Origin: Setomelanomma holmii
Taxonomy: Eukaryota; Ascomycota; Dothideomycetes; Pleosporales; Phaeosphaeriaceae
DNA: 64,000 nucleotides
Assembly (NCBI GenBank): GCA_010015745.1
Contig: ML978156.1
Span: forward strand, 124,001-188,000
Direction: 5' to 3'
Shown here: one piece after another, positions 11,723-21,551 of the stretch
Layout of the letters: each line of letters starts with the position of its first letter
Numbering within the stretch: the first letter of the stretch is position 1
The notes under the pieces: generated by a model
The model's database searches: none
The model's input: only the letters and a program-made list of their open reading frames with translations
What the model was told of the DNA's origin: nothing
Position numbers and translations under genes: made by a program

Positions 11723-13123
11723 ATGAAGAACTTCTTTACCATCGCCGCCAGCCTTTTGGCAGTATGCACCACCTCTGCTGTCGCTGCAGCGTCAAAGGAC
11801 GATGGCTTCATCAGCAAGTTTGCTCTTCCCGCCGATCATGCCCAGGAAAAGGAGGAATTCATCATTACCATCATGCGCAACGAGACTTACCCACCAACTC
11901 TCGACAAGGTCCTCGCCGAGCTGTCTCAAAAGGAAGGTGAAGACGTTGTTCAGTTCCGATCGAACAACTCCTACACGACCGCCTTGGTCGTCAAAGTCTG
12001 TGCAGATCACGCAGACATTATCCGTAATATGACTGAAGTCAATGTCGTAGAGAAGAAAGCCGAAGTGAAGTCGTTCACCCAGAAGTCTGGTGCTCCGTGG
12101 GGCTTGCAACGCATCTCCAATGATGCTGGTGCTTCGGGCTCGCCTCAAGGTCAAAATTTTGTCTACTCGTTCGATGACGAGTCTCTCGGTGCCGGTGTTG
12201 ACATCTACATCGTCGATACTGGTGTGCGAACGACCCACGCTGTCTTCACCGGCCGTGGTACTCAAGGCTTCTCAGCTACTAACTCATCTGTCGATGGCGA
12301 TGGCCATGGCACCCACGTGGCTGGTACTGCTGGAGGTGCCAAATTTGGTGTTGCCCAGGGTGCCAACATCATTGCTGTCAAGGTTCTGGGTGATGATGGC
12401 TCTGGTTCCTCGGCCGACACAATCAAGGGCATGGACTGGGTCATCACCAATCACGAGAAGCGCAAGACCCAGCCAGGCTTTGTTGGCTCCATCATGAGCA
12501 TGTCGTGGGGTCTTCAGGGAACTGCCAACTCGGTCGACGAGGTCATTGCTGGTGCCTCCGCGGCTGGGATTCACGTTTCAGTCGCTGCTGGCAATGATGG
12601 CACGGACGCCTGCGGTTCTACACCCGCTCATCTTGGTGGCTCCAACTCCAACGTCGTTACCGTTGGCTCCGTCAACATCAACAACCAGGTTTCCACATTC
12701 TCCAACATTGGCAAGTGCGTCGACATCTACGCTCCTGGTGAACAGATCTTGAGCGCGTGGTCAACCGGCGATACCATCATCAATTTCCTCTCCGGTACCT
12801 CGATGGCCTGCCCTCACACTACGGGTGTGATGGCATATCTCATGGCCCAAGACACTTCGCTTGCCCAGAACCCGGCTGCACTCAAGGCTAAGCTTCTCGA
12901 AACCGCTCGCCAGGGTAAAATTACTGGCAGCACTGGTGGAAGCGCGAACCTTCTCCTCAGCAACGGTATCAACGGCAACGTCGCTAAGCGCCTCGTCAAG
13001 AACTACGTTGTTCCCGACCGAAGCGGTTCGCCCGCCGCCCGCGCTGCCGCTGCGATTGCCGGAGACCTTGTCATCGACAAGCGCTTCGATCTTCACTCTC
13101 GCGACTCGACTCTCCGTTTCTAG
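11723..13123 (+). CDS. Subtilisin-like serine protease (peptidase S8, proteinase K/cerevisin type)
   Basis: Single-exon preproprotease of 466 aa. The ATG at 11723 has a good context (caaaATG) and begins a signal peptide of about 23 residues; the codons upstream contain no earlier ATG. An inhibitor I9 propeptide follows (about 45-118). The S8 catalytic domain has Asp165 in IVDTGV, His195 in GHGTHVAG, oxyanion Asn291 in AAGND and Ser360 in GTSMACPH. Order and spacing fit the proteinase K clade, and the sequence looks closest to vacuolar or secreted alkaline proteases of the cerevisin/Alp2 type. A C-terminal extension of about 70 residues follows the catalytic core. The predicted role is protein turnover in the vacuole or outside the cell; which of the two cannot be decided from sequence alone. 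Confidence 0.93.
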   Translation: MKNFFTIAASLLAVCTTSAVAAASKDDGFISKFALPADHAQEKEEFIITIMRNETYPPTLDKVLAELSQKEGEDVVQFRSNNSYTTALVVKVCADHADIIRNMTEVNVVEKKAEVKSFTQKSGAPWGLQRISNDAGASGSPQGQNFVYSFDDESLGAGVDIYIVDTGVRTTHAVFTGRGTQGFSATNSSVDGDGHGTHVAGTAGGAKFGVAQGANIIAVKVLGDDGSGSSADTIKGMDWVITNHEKRKTQPGFVGSIMSMSWGLQGTANSVDEVIAGASAAGIHVSVAAGNDGTDACGSTPAHLGGSNSNVVTVGSVNINNQVSTFSNIGKCVDIYAPGEQILSAWSTGDTIINFLSGTSMACPHTTGVMAYLMAQDTSLAQNPAALKAKLLETARQGKITGSTGGSANLLLSNGINGNVAKRLVKNYVVPDRSGSPAARAAAAIAGDLVIDKRFDLHSRDSTLRF

Positions 13124-14755
13124 AGCACTGCATAGACGCATCAGGCGTATGATACCCAAAAGTCATCACAGAGCATCTTCTGTTTCATATTTCGGCCTTT
13201 ACCCTAATAATCCGAGAGCTGCTGCATCAACATGGCCTGCTTTTTCCTTTCTATCCAAAACCTCTTTGTCATTGTGAAGGAGCTTAATTTTCGCTGTCAA
13301 TACTTGTCGCCGCATGAACGGGCTGCGGGCAATGGGGCGATGTGTGTATGCGGATGAGACGAACTGCAGCTTCATGCGATCAGCTGCATCAATTACCAAC
13401 GCGCGTGGTGGTACGCGTGATGCGGCACCGTAATACTAAACCCCATCAACAGTAAATATCTGAAATCTAGATTCTACCAATTGTGTCCTTGTCCTCGCTT
13501 GTATGTGATTGCGATCGTCTGCAGATCTCGATCACGATCTGCCCGAAATACCACCTAAACCGGATGACAGACAGTTGGGACTGACACTGTGGTACACACG
13601 TGCGAGTACAAACGTCCCAAAGATTCTGTTGACATGTGCCGTGTCATTCCAGCATTTTCTAGAGCTGCAAGTTGACCCGAACCTTTCTCTTCCGACCTGC
13701 ACAAGCGCAAGTCGCAAGCGGAGTCTCGAACAACACAAAGACGCTAGTACCTGACTAGCAGTGACACGACGGTGCATATCGCGAACCAGAGAAAAGTAAT
13801 TAGCGCAGCTTCCCCAGTGCTCCTCGATCATCTACTCGCCACACCAGTCCGTGGGTCACTAGCATCCTCGAGCAGGATTGCGTGGGCTGGAGAAGACAAG
13901 ATGTCGCAGAAGGCTTCTTGGTGCCTGAGGATGGTGCCGAGGGGCCGATGCCGGGGCTGATCAGACTGGAAGAAGCTTGGCGAGGCGAGAGAAAGGGTGA
14001 AGAAAAAGGGCGAGGGATGGGATGAAGTGGTATCCTGGGGGCGATCAAACTGGTCACGTGGTTGGCAGAGGAGACCTCAAATGGTGAGATAAGCACGGGG
14101 CAGGGTCTGTGAGGAAGGCACGCTTGAAGGAGTTGGAGGGCACGAAAGGCACCGCACTTGCTGTTGGACGGTACTGATCAGACAAACCACGAAATTACGA
14201 CCTTCCGAGTCTGTCTATATCCTGTGCGCCAAATCTCAGCGTTCCACACACAACAGAGCGATCCCTCCTATGGACGTCATAGACAGTATAATGTGTCTAA
14301 AGAGGCGCGACAGGCACCAGCCTTAGAAATGCGCGCCACCCAGCCCCTCGACGCAGTGGACTCGACAAGCAGGTTTTCCGTCCCTTTTCTTCTGCTCAAA
14401 GGTGTGCCTCCCAGTAGTTCTACAGCGAATCAGAGTGTGTGGCGTTCGGCCGCGCCGCCCTCGGCAATGTCGAGGGATGCGGGCATCGCGTCTCCGGTTC
14501 AGCTGTCCCGCAAGTCGCGGAGCCTCATCCGGGAGCTATCAGGTGGTGCTACGTCCTCCCACCTCTCATCGCATACCAGAAAACTCCCAGCCAGACCTTG
14601 CGATATGCAAGGATCAGGTCTTCGCCCAACGCTCTTGTCTCAGCCAAGCAGCGGCATTGGACTACTTGGTCCTAGCAATGGCATAGACAGAAATGTGCAC
14701 AATTGTACAGAGACTCGTATGCAGCACTTCGAGTTCTTCGATGCAGAGCTAACTA
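13124..14755. other. Intergenic, subtilisin 3' flank and upstream of orphan gene
   Basis: No supported gene. An open frame over 14158-14802 encodes a Ser/Arg-rich stretch that could be an upstream exon of the orphan gene, but no convincing splice joins the frames. One copy of a degenerate repeat sits at 13917-14093. Confidence 0.4.
13917..14093 (+). repeat. Degenerate dispersed repeat, copy 1
   Basis: Starts with a 27-base block (13917-13943) that matches 19813-19839 at all but one position. Weaker similarity follows for about 150 bp, ending in CTCAAATGGTGAGAT-like sequence found again at about 19936. The two copies bracket the orphan, NLR and hydrolase genes. They may be an old transposon fragment or duplication scar. 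Confidence 0.5.
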
Positions 14756-15586
14756 ATGTCACAGGCAACACGGTGGCAGGAACGGAAGAGAAAGAAAAGT
14801 AGAGTCGCGGTACATTCTGAAAACAGCTCATCTGCCGATGTACGAAACGATACACAGGAAGCCAGCCCGCCCTCGGAACAACGAGTGAGCATTACAACCA
14901 CTGAACCTGACCACGTGCCACCCAATGGCAATCTCGATCCTCTAGGGACGTTCGAGAACAGCTCTGAGGACCCAGTCAACGCACGACTCCTGTCAAAATT
15001 CCGCGATTTCTCGTCAATGCCTCTGAAGACCATTCAGGACGATGAGACCAGAAAAAAGGTCATCCACGGAGAAGGTCGGTCTCGAACATCGTCTAACTCA
15101 CGATCTCTCCCACGGAAAAATCCTTCCTTGGATCTCTCCTTCGAAGGCGGCCAGAAGCTGCGCATGAAACTACCCGCCGGACACAATTCCGACCCTGCTG
15201 CTCTTGCCTCTCGGGACGGTGAACCTTCTGGCAGTGGTGCCCAGAACGCCCTTCGCCCCGAAGTGGGATGGAACATAGGTTCTCGCTCCGAGCCCATCAC
15301 GCCGGTTGAGAGAATCGTGACTGATGTGGCTGCGTATACGGTATTCATGGAGGTCACAGAAGCCCTAGAGGTATCCGAGAGCCTTGATAGCGATGAGGCT
15401 GGAAGCATTGAGATTCCCACAGAGCCACCCTTACAGTCTGAGGTGCCCGACGAGGATGAAACTCCTAGAGTGGTCTTCCAGCGAAGTTTGGACGGTTCAG
15501 CCGGCACTCCATCAGATACGAGATCCTTGTCACCTGCTAGAAATGGACGACTCGAGCGAACTCCGACGTTTTCCTCGCTAGGCTAG
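14756..15586 (+). CDS. Orphan Ser-rich disordered protein
   Basis: Open frame of 276 aa with no family I recognise. It is rich in Ser, Pro, Glu and Arg, with a basic N-terminus (RKRKK) and acidic C-terminal half, and looks disordered throughout. The start is uncertain. The ATG at 14756 sits inside what looks like a 3' splice site (ctaactaatgtcacag, ending at 14764). A spliced form starting at the ATG at 14694 and using a gtatgc donor at about 14712 would also be in frame. The gene converges on the NLR, with only 74 bp between the stop codons. It may be a lineage-specific protein; a role in the adjacent NLR module is possible but unsupported. Confidence 0.45.
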   Translation: MSQATRWQERKRKKSRVAVHSENSSSADVRNDTQEASPPSEQRVSITTTEPDHVPPNGNLDPLGTFENSSEDPVNARLLSKFRDFSSMPLKTIQDDETRKKVIHGEGRSRTSSNSRSLPRKNPSLDLSFEGGQKLRMKLPAGHNSDPAALASRDGEPSGSGAQNALRPEVGWNIGSRSEPITPVERIVTDVAAYTVFMEVTEALEVSESLDSDEAGSIEIPTEPPLQSEVPDEDETPRVVFQRSLDGSAGTPSDTRSLSPARNGRLERTPTFSSLG

Positions 15587-15660
15587 AGCGCCCCGAGGCG
15601 TTCCCCAGTAGCAGAGGTCTTACGTCCAGATCAACCCCTGATAACTGCGTCTCTACCTCC

Positions 15661-17962
15661 TCACGTCGGAAAGGTACTGCGGATGCGGTTCAGTTCTGCA
15701 ACACATGCTCGAATTGCTTCATGGTCTTGTCCAAACTTGTGCCGCAACTTCTCTCCGACGTCCTCGTAGATCGCAATCGCGTCAAGTGGGTTACCATGAT
15801 CAGCGAGACATTGTGCCAGGTCTTTCCGACTACCAATGGTCTTCGTGTCCGAATCGCCGAAGGCCGCAGTTCTTCCGTCAACGACTACCCTCGCAAGTTT
15901 GATTGCTTTTGGTAACCGACTGAGTCTCCAATAAGTTCTCACTAGCGCAGCTCGAACGTCCAGCAGCCGCAGATGAGAGTCCGGTTCGGACTGAAGAGGT
16001 TCCTCTCCCAGCAGCTGTTCGATTCTCTTTTGTTCGTTCAGCGCTTTCTCAAGCTCGTCTTGCTGGCACAGTAGTTTGCTATATTCCAAACGCGCCTCAA
16101 TTGTGTCTGGATGTCTCGGACCAAGTTCAGTCTTGCAAAGATTGACCAGCTGTGCTTGATAGGCAGCGGCCTTGTTGACGTTCTTCAAAGCGGCGTATAC
16201 CATGGCGCTCGTACCGAACAGATGCATACGTTCATCTTTGCCAGCGGTCTTACGGACTTCATCGAGGATGCTCAGCGCCTGATGCAATCTTTCCGGTTTC
16301 CCATCCACCAGCGTCAGATTGCGCAGATTTTCGGCCAGCCGGAGTATGGCTATCTTTCGCCAGTGTGATTCCGGTACGGGGCTTTCTCGGGCAAATCCAA
16401 GCATATCGACTGCAATCTTGTAGCGTCCTTCGCTAGTGAACAATTCAGCAAACCCAACTATGACGCGGAATTGTTCTTCCTGCAGCCTCACTTCACATCT
16501 GCCGTCCCGACAGAATTGTTGAAACGCAGCAATATGAGGCAGTAGAGCTCTGCGCTCCAATTGCGCATTAGTCGAGACGTGGCCATCTTCGGGCCGGAAC
16601 CTATCATACACTTTCGATAGGCTATCCAGGGCTCGCAAGTGCCAACAGAGCAAAATTTTCTCAGTTCTCATCCAATGTCGAACTGTTAATCTCACCAGGC
16701 GGTGCATTCGATAACAACCAGTGGCCTTATTTAGGAAAATTAGTCTGTGGTTCAGAACAGCTGTGATCTCGGTGCGTGATTCGAGGGTGTCATGTCTCCA
16801 CCCGAATGCATGACGGAGGATGCGTGGTGCGATGCTCGATCCGTCCAAGCATGCGATCAGAAAGAGAAGATTGCATGCGTTAGGCGAGAGCTTCTGCACC
16901 GTTTGGATCGCCCTAGACCAAGCCATGGTCAAGGTGGTAGTCTTCGAATAGAGGCCGTGCGTGGAAGGATGCGAACCATTGAAGAAATCAATCGCTCCGT
17001 CTTTCCGCTTTTTATAGCTCTTTACGAATTTCGAGATCGTTTGGCCAGACTCGGTCTGAGCCCTTATCACTGCAGCCACCAGAAGTATCGCACTGGGGTT
17101 TTGGTCCATCTCGGCTGTCAGCTGCTCTGCATCTCGCTCTGGCGATTTCTGATCTCCAGTCGTGTTTCGCAGAAGTCTCACTGCGTCCTCGCTCTCCAGT
17201 GGGAGGACCTCAAAGGCTTGTTCTGGGCATGGGCACCATTTCAAAGCCACCTGCTGCTGAGAGGTCGTGACCAGAATAGTTCGCAGTGGTACTTTGGAAC
17301 GTCGGGGTAACCTCTGAGCAAAATAGATCTCTTTCGACTCAGCATCTGACTCCCGGCCTTCCGTCACCGCCTCGAAGCCTGATGCGTCTAGGATTAGAAG
17401 CCAAGATCCGTTCGCTTCTGCCTCCATCCAGACTCTTGCTGCGTTGGCATGCGACGATGCATCTGACTTGATACTAAGCCCTAGGTAGTGAGCGATGAAA
17501 CTCATGCCTTGTGCAAAGCTTGTCGCGCTGGTGCCATCGACCCAGAAAACGCTCTCGAATATACTCGGATGTAGCGTGCTTGCGATCTGCGCCGCTACTC
17601 GCGATGTGCTGCTCTGAGCTTAGCACTTCATCATGTTCGTTGGTATAGACGACTAACCCAATGCCACTTGGACCATACACCGCGACCTTTCTGTTCTCCT
17701 TCACGCTCTTCTCCAAATTTTGGAGAAGGTCGTTGTGTCCAACGAAGTCTTCGTCGGTCAAACTCGATGGCACCGTGAAGAGATGGGGATTGACTGAAAC
17801 TCGTAAACCTCACAGCCGTCAGCTCAGCAATAAGTCATGATCGTTTGGCTCGATGTTACCTTGTTGATGATCGCCGTAATTGAGTATTTGCGTTTCAACG
17901 TTTATGTTCAGCGCATTATTCGCCACATTGCCGCGGTTATCAAACGTCAGACTCGAACTCAT
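15661..17962 (-). CDS. NB-ARC/TPR NOD-like receptor with N-terminal amyloid-type motif
   Basis: Fungal NLR. Exons (minus strand) 17962-17860, 17793-17658 and 17608-15661; introns 17859-17794 and 17657-17609, both GT-AG with good branch points. The model closes in frame at 728 aa. Residues 4-31 form a short Asn-rich motif: F7, N9, G11, V13-A-N-N16, Q25 and N28-Y-G30. The same pattern ends the adjacent hydrolase. NB-ARC follows from about residue 38: PxxFVG-like block at 48-53, Walker A region at 75-82, hhWVDG, and a Walker B-like LLILD. In Walker A the usual GK[ST] reads GTS, so the phosphate-binding Lys is Thr81. After a winged-helix-like part, TPR repeats fill about residues 400-728, including HPDTIEARLEYSKLL. 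Its role is predicted: sensing non-self or stress and triggering the partner effector. The first two exons are only seen after splicing. Confidence 0.85.
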
Positions 17963-18373
17963 GCTTGATGAACGAATGAAAAATGCTCCCTGGAAGATAA
18001 TAGGAAGCAGAAGTCTTAGTTATCTGGCTGCAGCCTGCTTATTACACATCTTGTTCGAGCCGCATGGCCGGTCAAGAAGGCTGAGAAGGACTACATGTGA
18101 GGCAGCCACATGCATGCCGCGCTGGTTGAGGTCCGCAGGCGGTGCTATCGTATCTACCTTCGGTTAACGAGCTTGCGCATGTTCTACAATTCTTAGTGGC
18201 TAGCTGATGCGCCACACATGCATGCGATGGTTCAGCTGCTCGGCCTCGTGGCTTCAGCCCTCCGCACACCCAGGCAACAACAGTCCTGAAATCATGAGAG
18301 GCCGGCAATATAAAGACATCCTTTTCGTGTGGTGGTCTCCATCACTCATACCCATCACCTCCGTCCTCGAATA
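17963..18373. promoter_or_regulatory. Shared divergent promoter of NLR and hydrolase
   Basis: 411 bp between the two start codons, with transcription leaving in both directions. A TATAAAG at 18309-18315 lies 59 bp before the hydrolase ATG. Head-to-head placement suggests coordinated expression of receptor and effector, as in other fungal NLR/effector clusters. This is inferred from layout only. Confidence 0.55.
18309..18315 (+). promoter_or_regulatory. TATA-like box of hydrolase gene
   Basis: TATAAAG 59 bp upstream of the ATG at 18374. Seen in sequence; function inferred from position. Confidence 0.4.
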
Positions 18374-19577
18374 ATGGCTTCCGCACACGATCTGAAAGTT
18401 TGGTACCAGCCTGAGCAGCCCGACAAGGCTGAGGTGGAGTACGTCCCTCCAAACACATAGTCCCAGCATCTAACAACAATACAGCATTGTCTTCGTGCAT
18501 GGCCTTCGCGGTGGGCGAGAGTCTACCTGGACGAAAGAGGAAGTTCTATGGCCAAGTGAACTTCTCAAGGTGGACATCAAAAACAGCCGTATCATCGGCT
18601 TCGGCTACGACTCAGGCATTGTACATGCCAAGAGTGTAACGGTGGTGCAAGGTAGTGTCGAGCATGATGCACAGTCATTATGCACACTACTCGATGGCGA
18701 GCGGCAAAAGACAAAAACTGCAAGTCAAGAAAAATATGCATTCAATGTCCACCACTGATGTTCATCTGAGACCGACCGTCCGATCGTCACGGTAGGACAT
18801 AGTCTGGGCGGCCTCGTCCTTGCACAAGTCATGTATGGCGGTGATCAAGCTGGGTCAGGAGACAGCATACACGCTATCTCTAGCAAAATCATCGGAATGC
18901 TCTTCCTCGGCACACCTTTCTATGGCTCACCTTCCGCAACCTGGGCCGAATCATTTCGAAGAGTGCTGGGCCTCGTACTCAAAGACACCGATCAAAATAC
19001 TCTCAAAGCCCTTGCGCCAGATTCCCAACTCTTGAAATCGCTGCGTGATGGCTTTCCAGAGGCAATCAGGAAGCGAAACGAATCGGATGCCAAAGTCAAA
19101 GTGAGGTTCTGCTTCGAGAAGTGGAAGACACAAGGTATTGTAAGCACATCAACACTTCAGCCGCATCATCAAATACACGCTAACCGAATGCACCAGCTCG
19201 TCGTCCCTGAAGACAACGCAAAGTACCCAGGTGTCGGCGGGCCGGCCATTCCGATCGAAGCCAATCATATCAATATCTGCAAGTTCGCCAATGAGGAAGA
19301 TCCGAATTACAAAAAGGTCAAAAAGTTGATTGTTGATCTCATGGCGCCTGCTGCAACAGCCGAGGAAGCGAAGGTATGTGCATTGCGAGGAATCACGTCT
19401 CACTATGCGAGCGTTCTATACTGACTGTCGGCATAGGGTGGTGACAATATCTCTTTTGTTAATCACGGGCATGTTGCAAACAATGTAATGAAGGGGAACA
19501 TGCCCATCGAGAACCAAGTTTTCAATTACGGGCCGTTGGGGAAAGAAAGAAATGATGAGGAGGAGGATGAGGGCTGA
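18374..19577 (+). CDS. SesB-like alpha/beta hydrolase effector with C-terminal amyloid-type motif
   Basis: Putative lipase/esterase of the SesB type that accompanies fungal NLRs. Exons 18374-18438, 18485-18719, 18771-19139, 19197-19373 and 19437-19577; 328 aa, all phases consistent. Landmarks: IVFVHGLRGG near residue 23, FGYDS, nucleophile Ser111 in GHSLGG, FLGTPFYGS, and catalytic His247 in ANHINICKF. The second intron (18720-18770) is GC-AG with donor GCAAGT and an ACTGAT branch point. It is 51 nt, phase 0, and removes an in-frame TGA just before the nucleophile block. The last exon encodes residues 283-328. It carries F289, N291, G293, V295-A-N-N298, Q309 and N312-Y-G314, the same pattern as the NLR N-terminus, and then an acidic tail. 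Predicted effector activated by the divergent NLR. The substrate is unknown; membrane lipid is a guess from the family. Confidence 0.85.
18720..18770 (+). other. Predicted GC-AG intron
   Basis: Donor GCAAGT is the canonical context of the rare GC-AG intron class. It is 51 nt with an ACTGATG branch region and a ctgag acceptor. Removing it joins KTKT to DRPIVTVGHSLGG in frame and matches the spacing of SesB-type hydrolases. Retention would stop translation at a TGA (18757-18759). No GT donor gives the right frame. Confidence 0.7.
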
Positions 19578-20065
19578 TTCACATCGTCTTGAAACGTGCA
19601 AAAAGTTACCAGTAAAAGGGATAGTCTAGCAGTTGGCTTCTGGATGTTATGAGCGTCTTGGGCAAGCTATCAGGTTTCATAGTCTTCAACAGGAATGCAT
19701 ATGATTGATGAGACAATACATTATCACAACTTTAAAATTTGCCATTCTTAAAACGCCTTTGCTCTCCGCTGCTCATCTGCATCGTTGAGCCCGTCTAAGT
19801 TGCCCGATGGAGCTTGGTGCTTGAGGATGGTGCCGAGGGATCGATACTACCGAGGTAGTGGTTGATTAGGCTGGACGGGGTGGAAAGGATGAGACTGAGG
19901 TGGTGGTGAGGATTGACGAGGTTCAGATCATGTGGCTCAAAATGGCTGAGATGAAGTCAATCCTCAGTGAGCGGTTCACCCCTCCATCGTCATTGCGGAG
20001 GTAGCTGTACTTAACTGTCAACATCGTTTGGATCAATCTCGCGGCTATCATCCGTTCTGTGCGCC
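19578..20065. other. Intergenic, hydrolase 3' flank
   Basis: No gene. It contains the second copy of the degenerate repeat (19813-19955) and the promoter of the membrane-protein gene. Confidence 0.5.
19813..19955 (+). repeat. Degenerate dispersed repeat, copy 2
   Basis: Partner of the copy at 13917-14093, same orientation. The best-preserved part is 19813-19839 (one mismatch in 27), with patchy similarity after it. No open reading frame or clear terminal inverted repeats seen. Confidence 0.5.
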
Positions 20066-21425
20066 ATGTTGTACGCTACCAGCGCCAGGCTGGGCGTGAT
20101 TGTTGTGATGTGAGTAAGCAAGGCCGCAAGAGTCTCCTTCGACTCATCACCTACAGCATGACCTTCATTATATGCTGACTCTGCTCAGACTTATGCTGCA
20201 AATCATCGACGTCGCAATCGAAGTACTCTATCTATCTAACAAATCAGCTAACAAGAGTCCAAGCGGATTGCACGCATCCCTGTACCTGAAATGGATCAAG
20301 ATTGTTCCAAGCAAGAATGGGTTCTGGCCCACAACCCATAGGTCCCGGATCAGTCATTGTGTACTACCCGTCCTCTTCGCTAGTATCGGCGTAATACTCG
20401 CGTGTGTCACGTTCTCAGGACAACCTCACGCGAACGTCGCTCTCAATCAGTGCAATCATAATTTTGATGCCAACGTAAGTGGAGATGGAGTTCGAAGCTC
20501 TATCTGGACTCAAGCATGCGTCTTGATCCTTATCAGCGTCATTGGAATATTCCACAATAATGACACCGGCATCAAGGAAGTCAAAGGCGGCCTCATCCTT
20601 ACACATGCCTCCTTAGCCATCGCTCTGATGGTCCAGATGATACGAGAATCGCTCCGCTCTGTAGATGCCGCCATGGGTTCAGTCATCCTGGATGCGCAGA
20701 ATACGGCCCTTCAGATCCCGCTTGCAGCCAAAGAGTCCCTTGCCGCCCGCTGGCAGGTTCTCATCCTCATACCTACCGAGATCTTGGGACTAGTTCTGAT
20801 CCCAATACTGGTAGTTCGTCTCACAAATGGAGAGTTCGCCTCGGGCGACTGCAAGTGCCTGTACGTCTGCTGGTGGACATGGCTTAGCGACTGCTCTGCA
20901 TTCCATTCGAGAGAGCTATCGGCCTTCTGGACTTATTACACACTTCCAATGAATCATGTTCTGTCAATCTACATTCCATTCTCTGTCAAGCGCTGCACCG
21001 TTCCAAGTGGCTGAAAAAGCGATCGCATGCACAGATTGCCTGATGGTAGTTTGGATGATTCCGCCATTGTCGAAAGAGTCAAGCACAGCACCCTTTCCGG
21101 ATCCTTTCTTATACGAGGATTATCCCGCAACAGTCTCCTGGACATGTCTTTACCACGCTTTGTACGCACTGATTTCGATAGTAGTTGCGGAACTTACGAT
21201 ACGGAATTCTGATCTCAAGCCTAGCTCGCAAATTTATCCATCGGCCAGATCATTGCTCTCGTTATAGCTATCGCAACAGCTTTGCGAGCCCTTTGGAAAT
21301 TCTTGCGTATATTTGTCGGAGAGCGTGTATCAGTCGCGGAACTTATCTTTGGAAGTTTGACATGCTTCATGAGACAAGCAAGGCAAGGGTCAGATCTGAC
21401 ACTAGGTGGTTGGCGATACCGCTAA
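20066..21425 (+). CDS. Fungal multi-pass membrane protein, possibly disrupted
   Basis: Resembles ascomycete membrane proteins of unknown function, with a C-N-x-N-F block followed by SGxGVRxSIWxQA and several hydrophobic helices. Exon 1 is 20066-20109; intron 20110-20188 (gtgagt donor, ctgact branch point) leads to an exon reading from 20189 through the WWTWLSDC and FWTYYTL blocks to a stop at 21012-21014. Homology appears to continue in the +1 frame (VAEKAIA, then a block ending YHALYALISI). A 44-nt intron (21181-21224) restores the typical SIGQIIALVIAIATALRALW helix, and the stop is at 21423-21425. I found no intron for the frame change at about 20955-21010, so this may be a frameshifted pseudogene or an unresolved splice. 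It sits immediately after the NLR/hydrolase pair. Confidence 0.5.
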
Positions 21426-21551
21426 CCAAGTTCGGCGCATAGGGGTTGGGCTTCACATCAATAGCTCTTACGCTCCATCTAGAGAACATCATCATGGCGT
21501 CGAATGATGTTTCTTGTGTAAAGATCTGGACTCGACTTTTATCCCCCCATT

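Noticed and set aside
17474..17773. 99-codon minus-strand frame containing GPSGIG
   Set aside because: It reads through the 17657-17609 intron; the downstream residues have no homology, while the spliced frame gives a continuous NB-ARC domain.
18740..18760. Hydrolase as a pseudogene because of the in-frame TGA
   Set aside because: A GC-AG intron with a good donor, branch point and phase removes the TGA and restores family spacing, so an intact gene is more likely.
18831..19424. 197-codon plus-strand frame taken as a separate gene
   Set aside because: It is the middle of the hydrolase gene; it lacks the catalytic serine block and runs through two introns.
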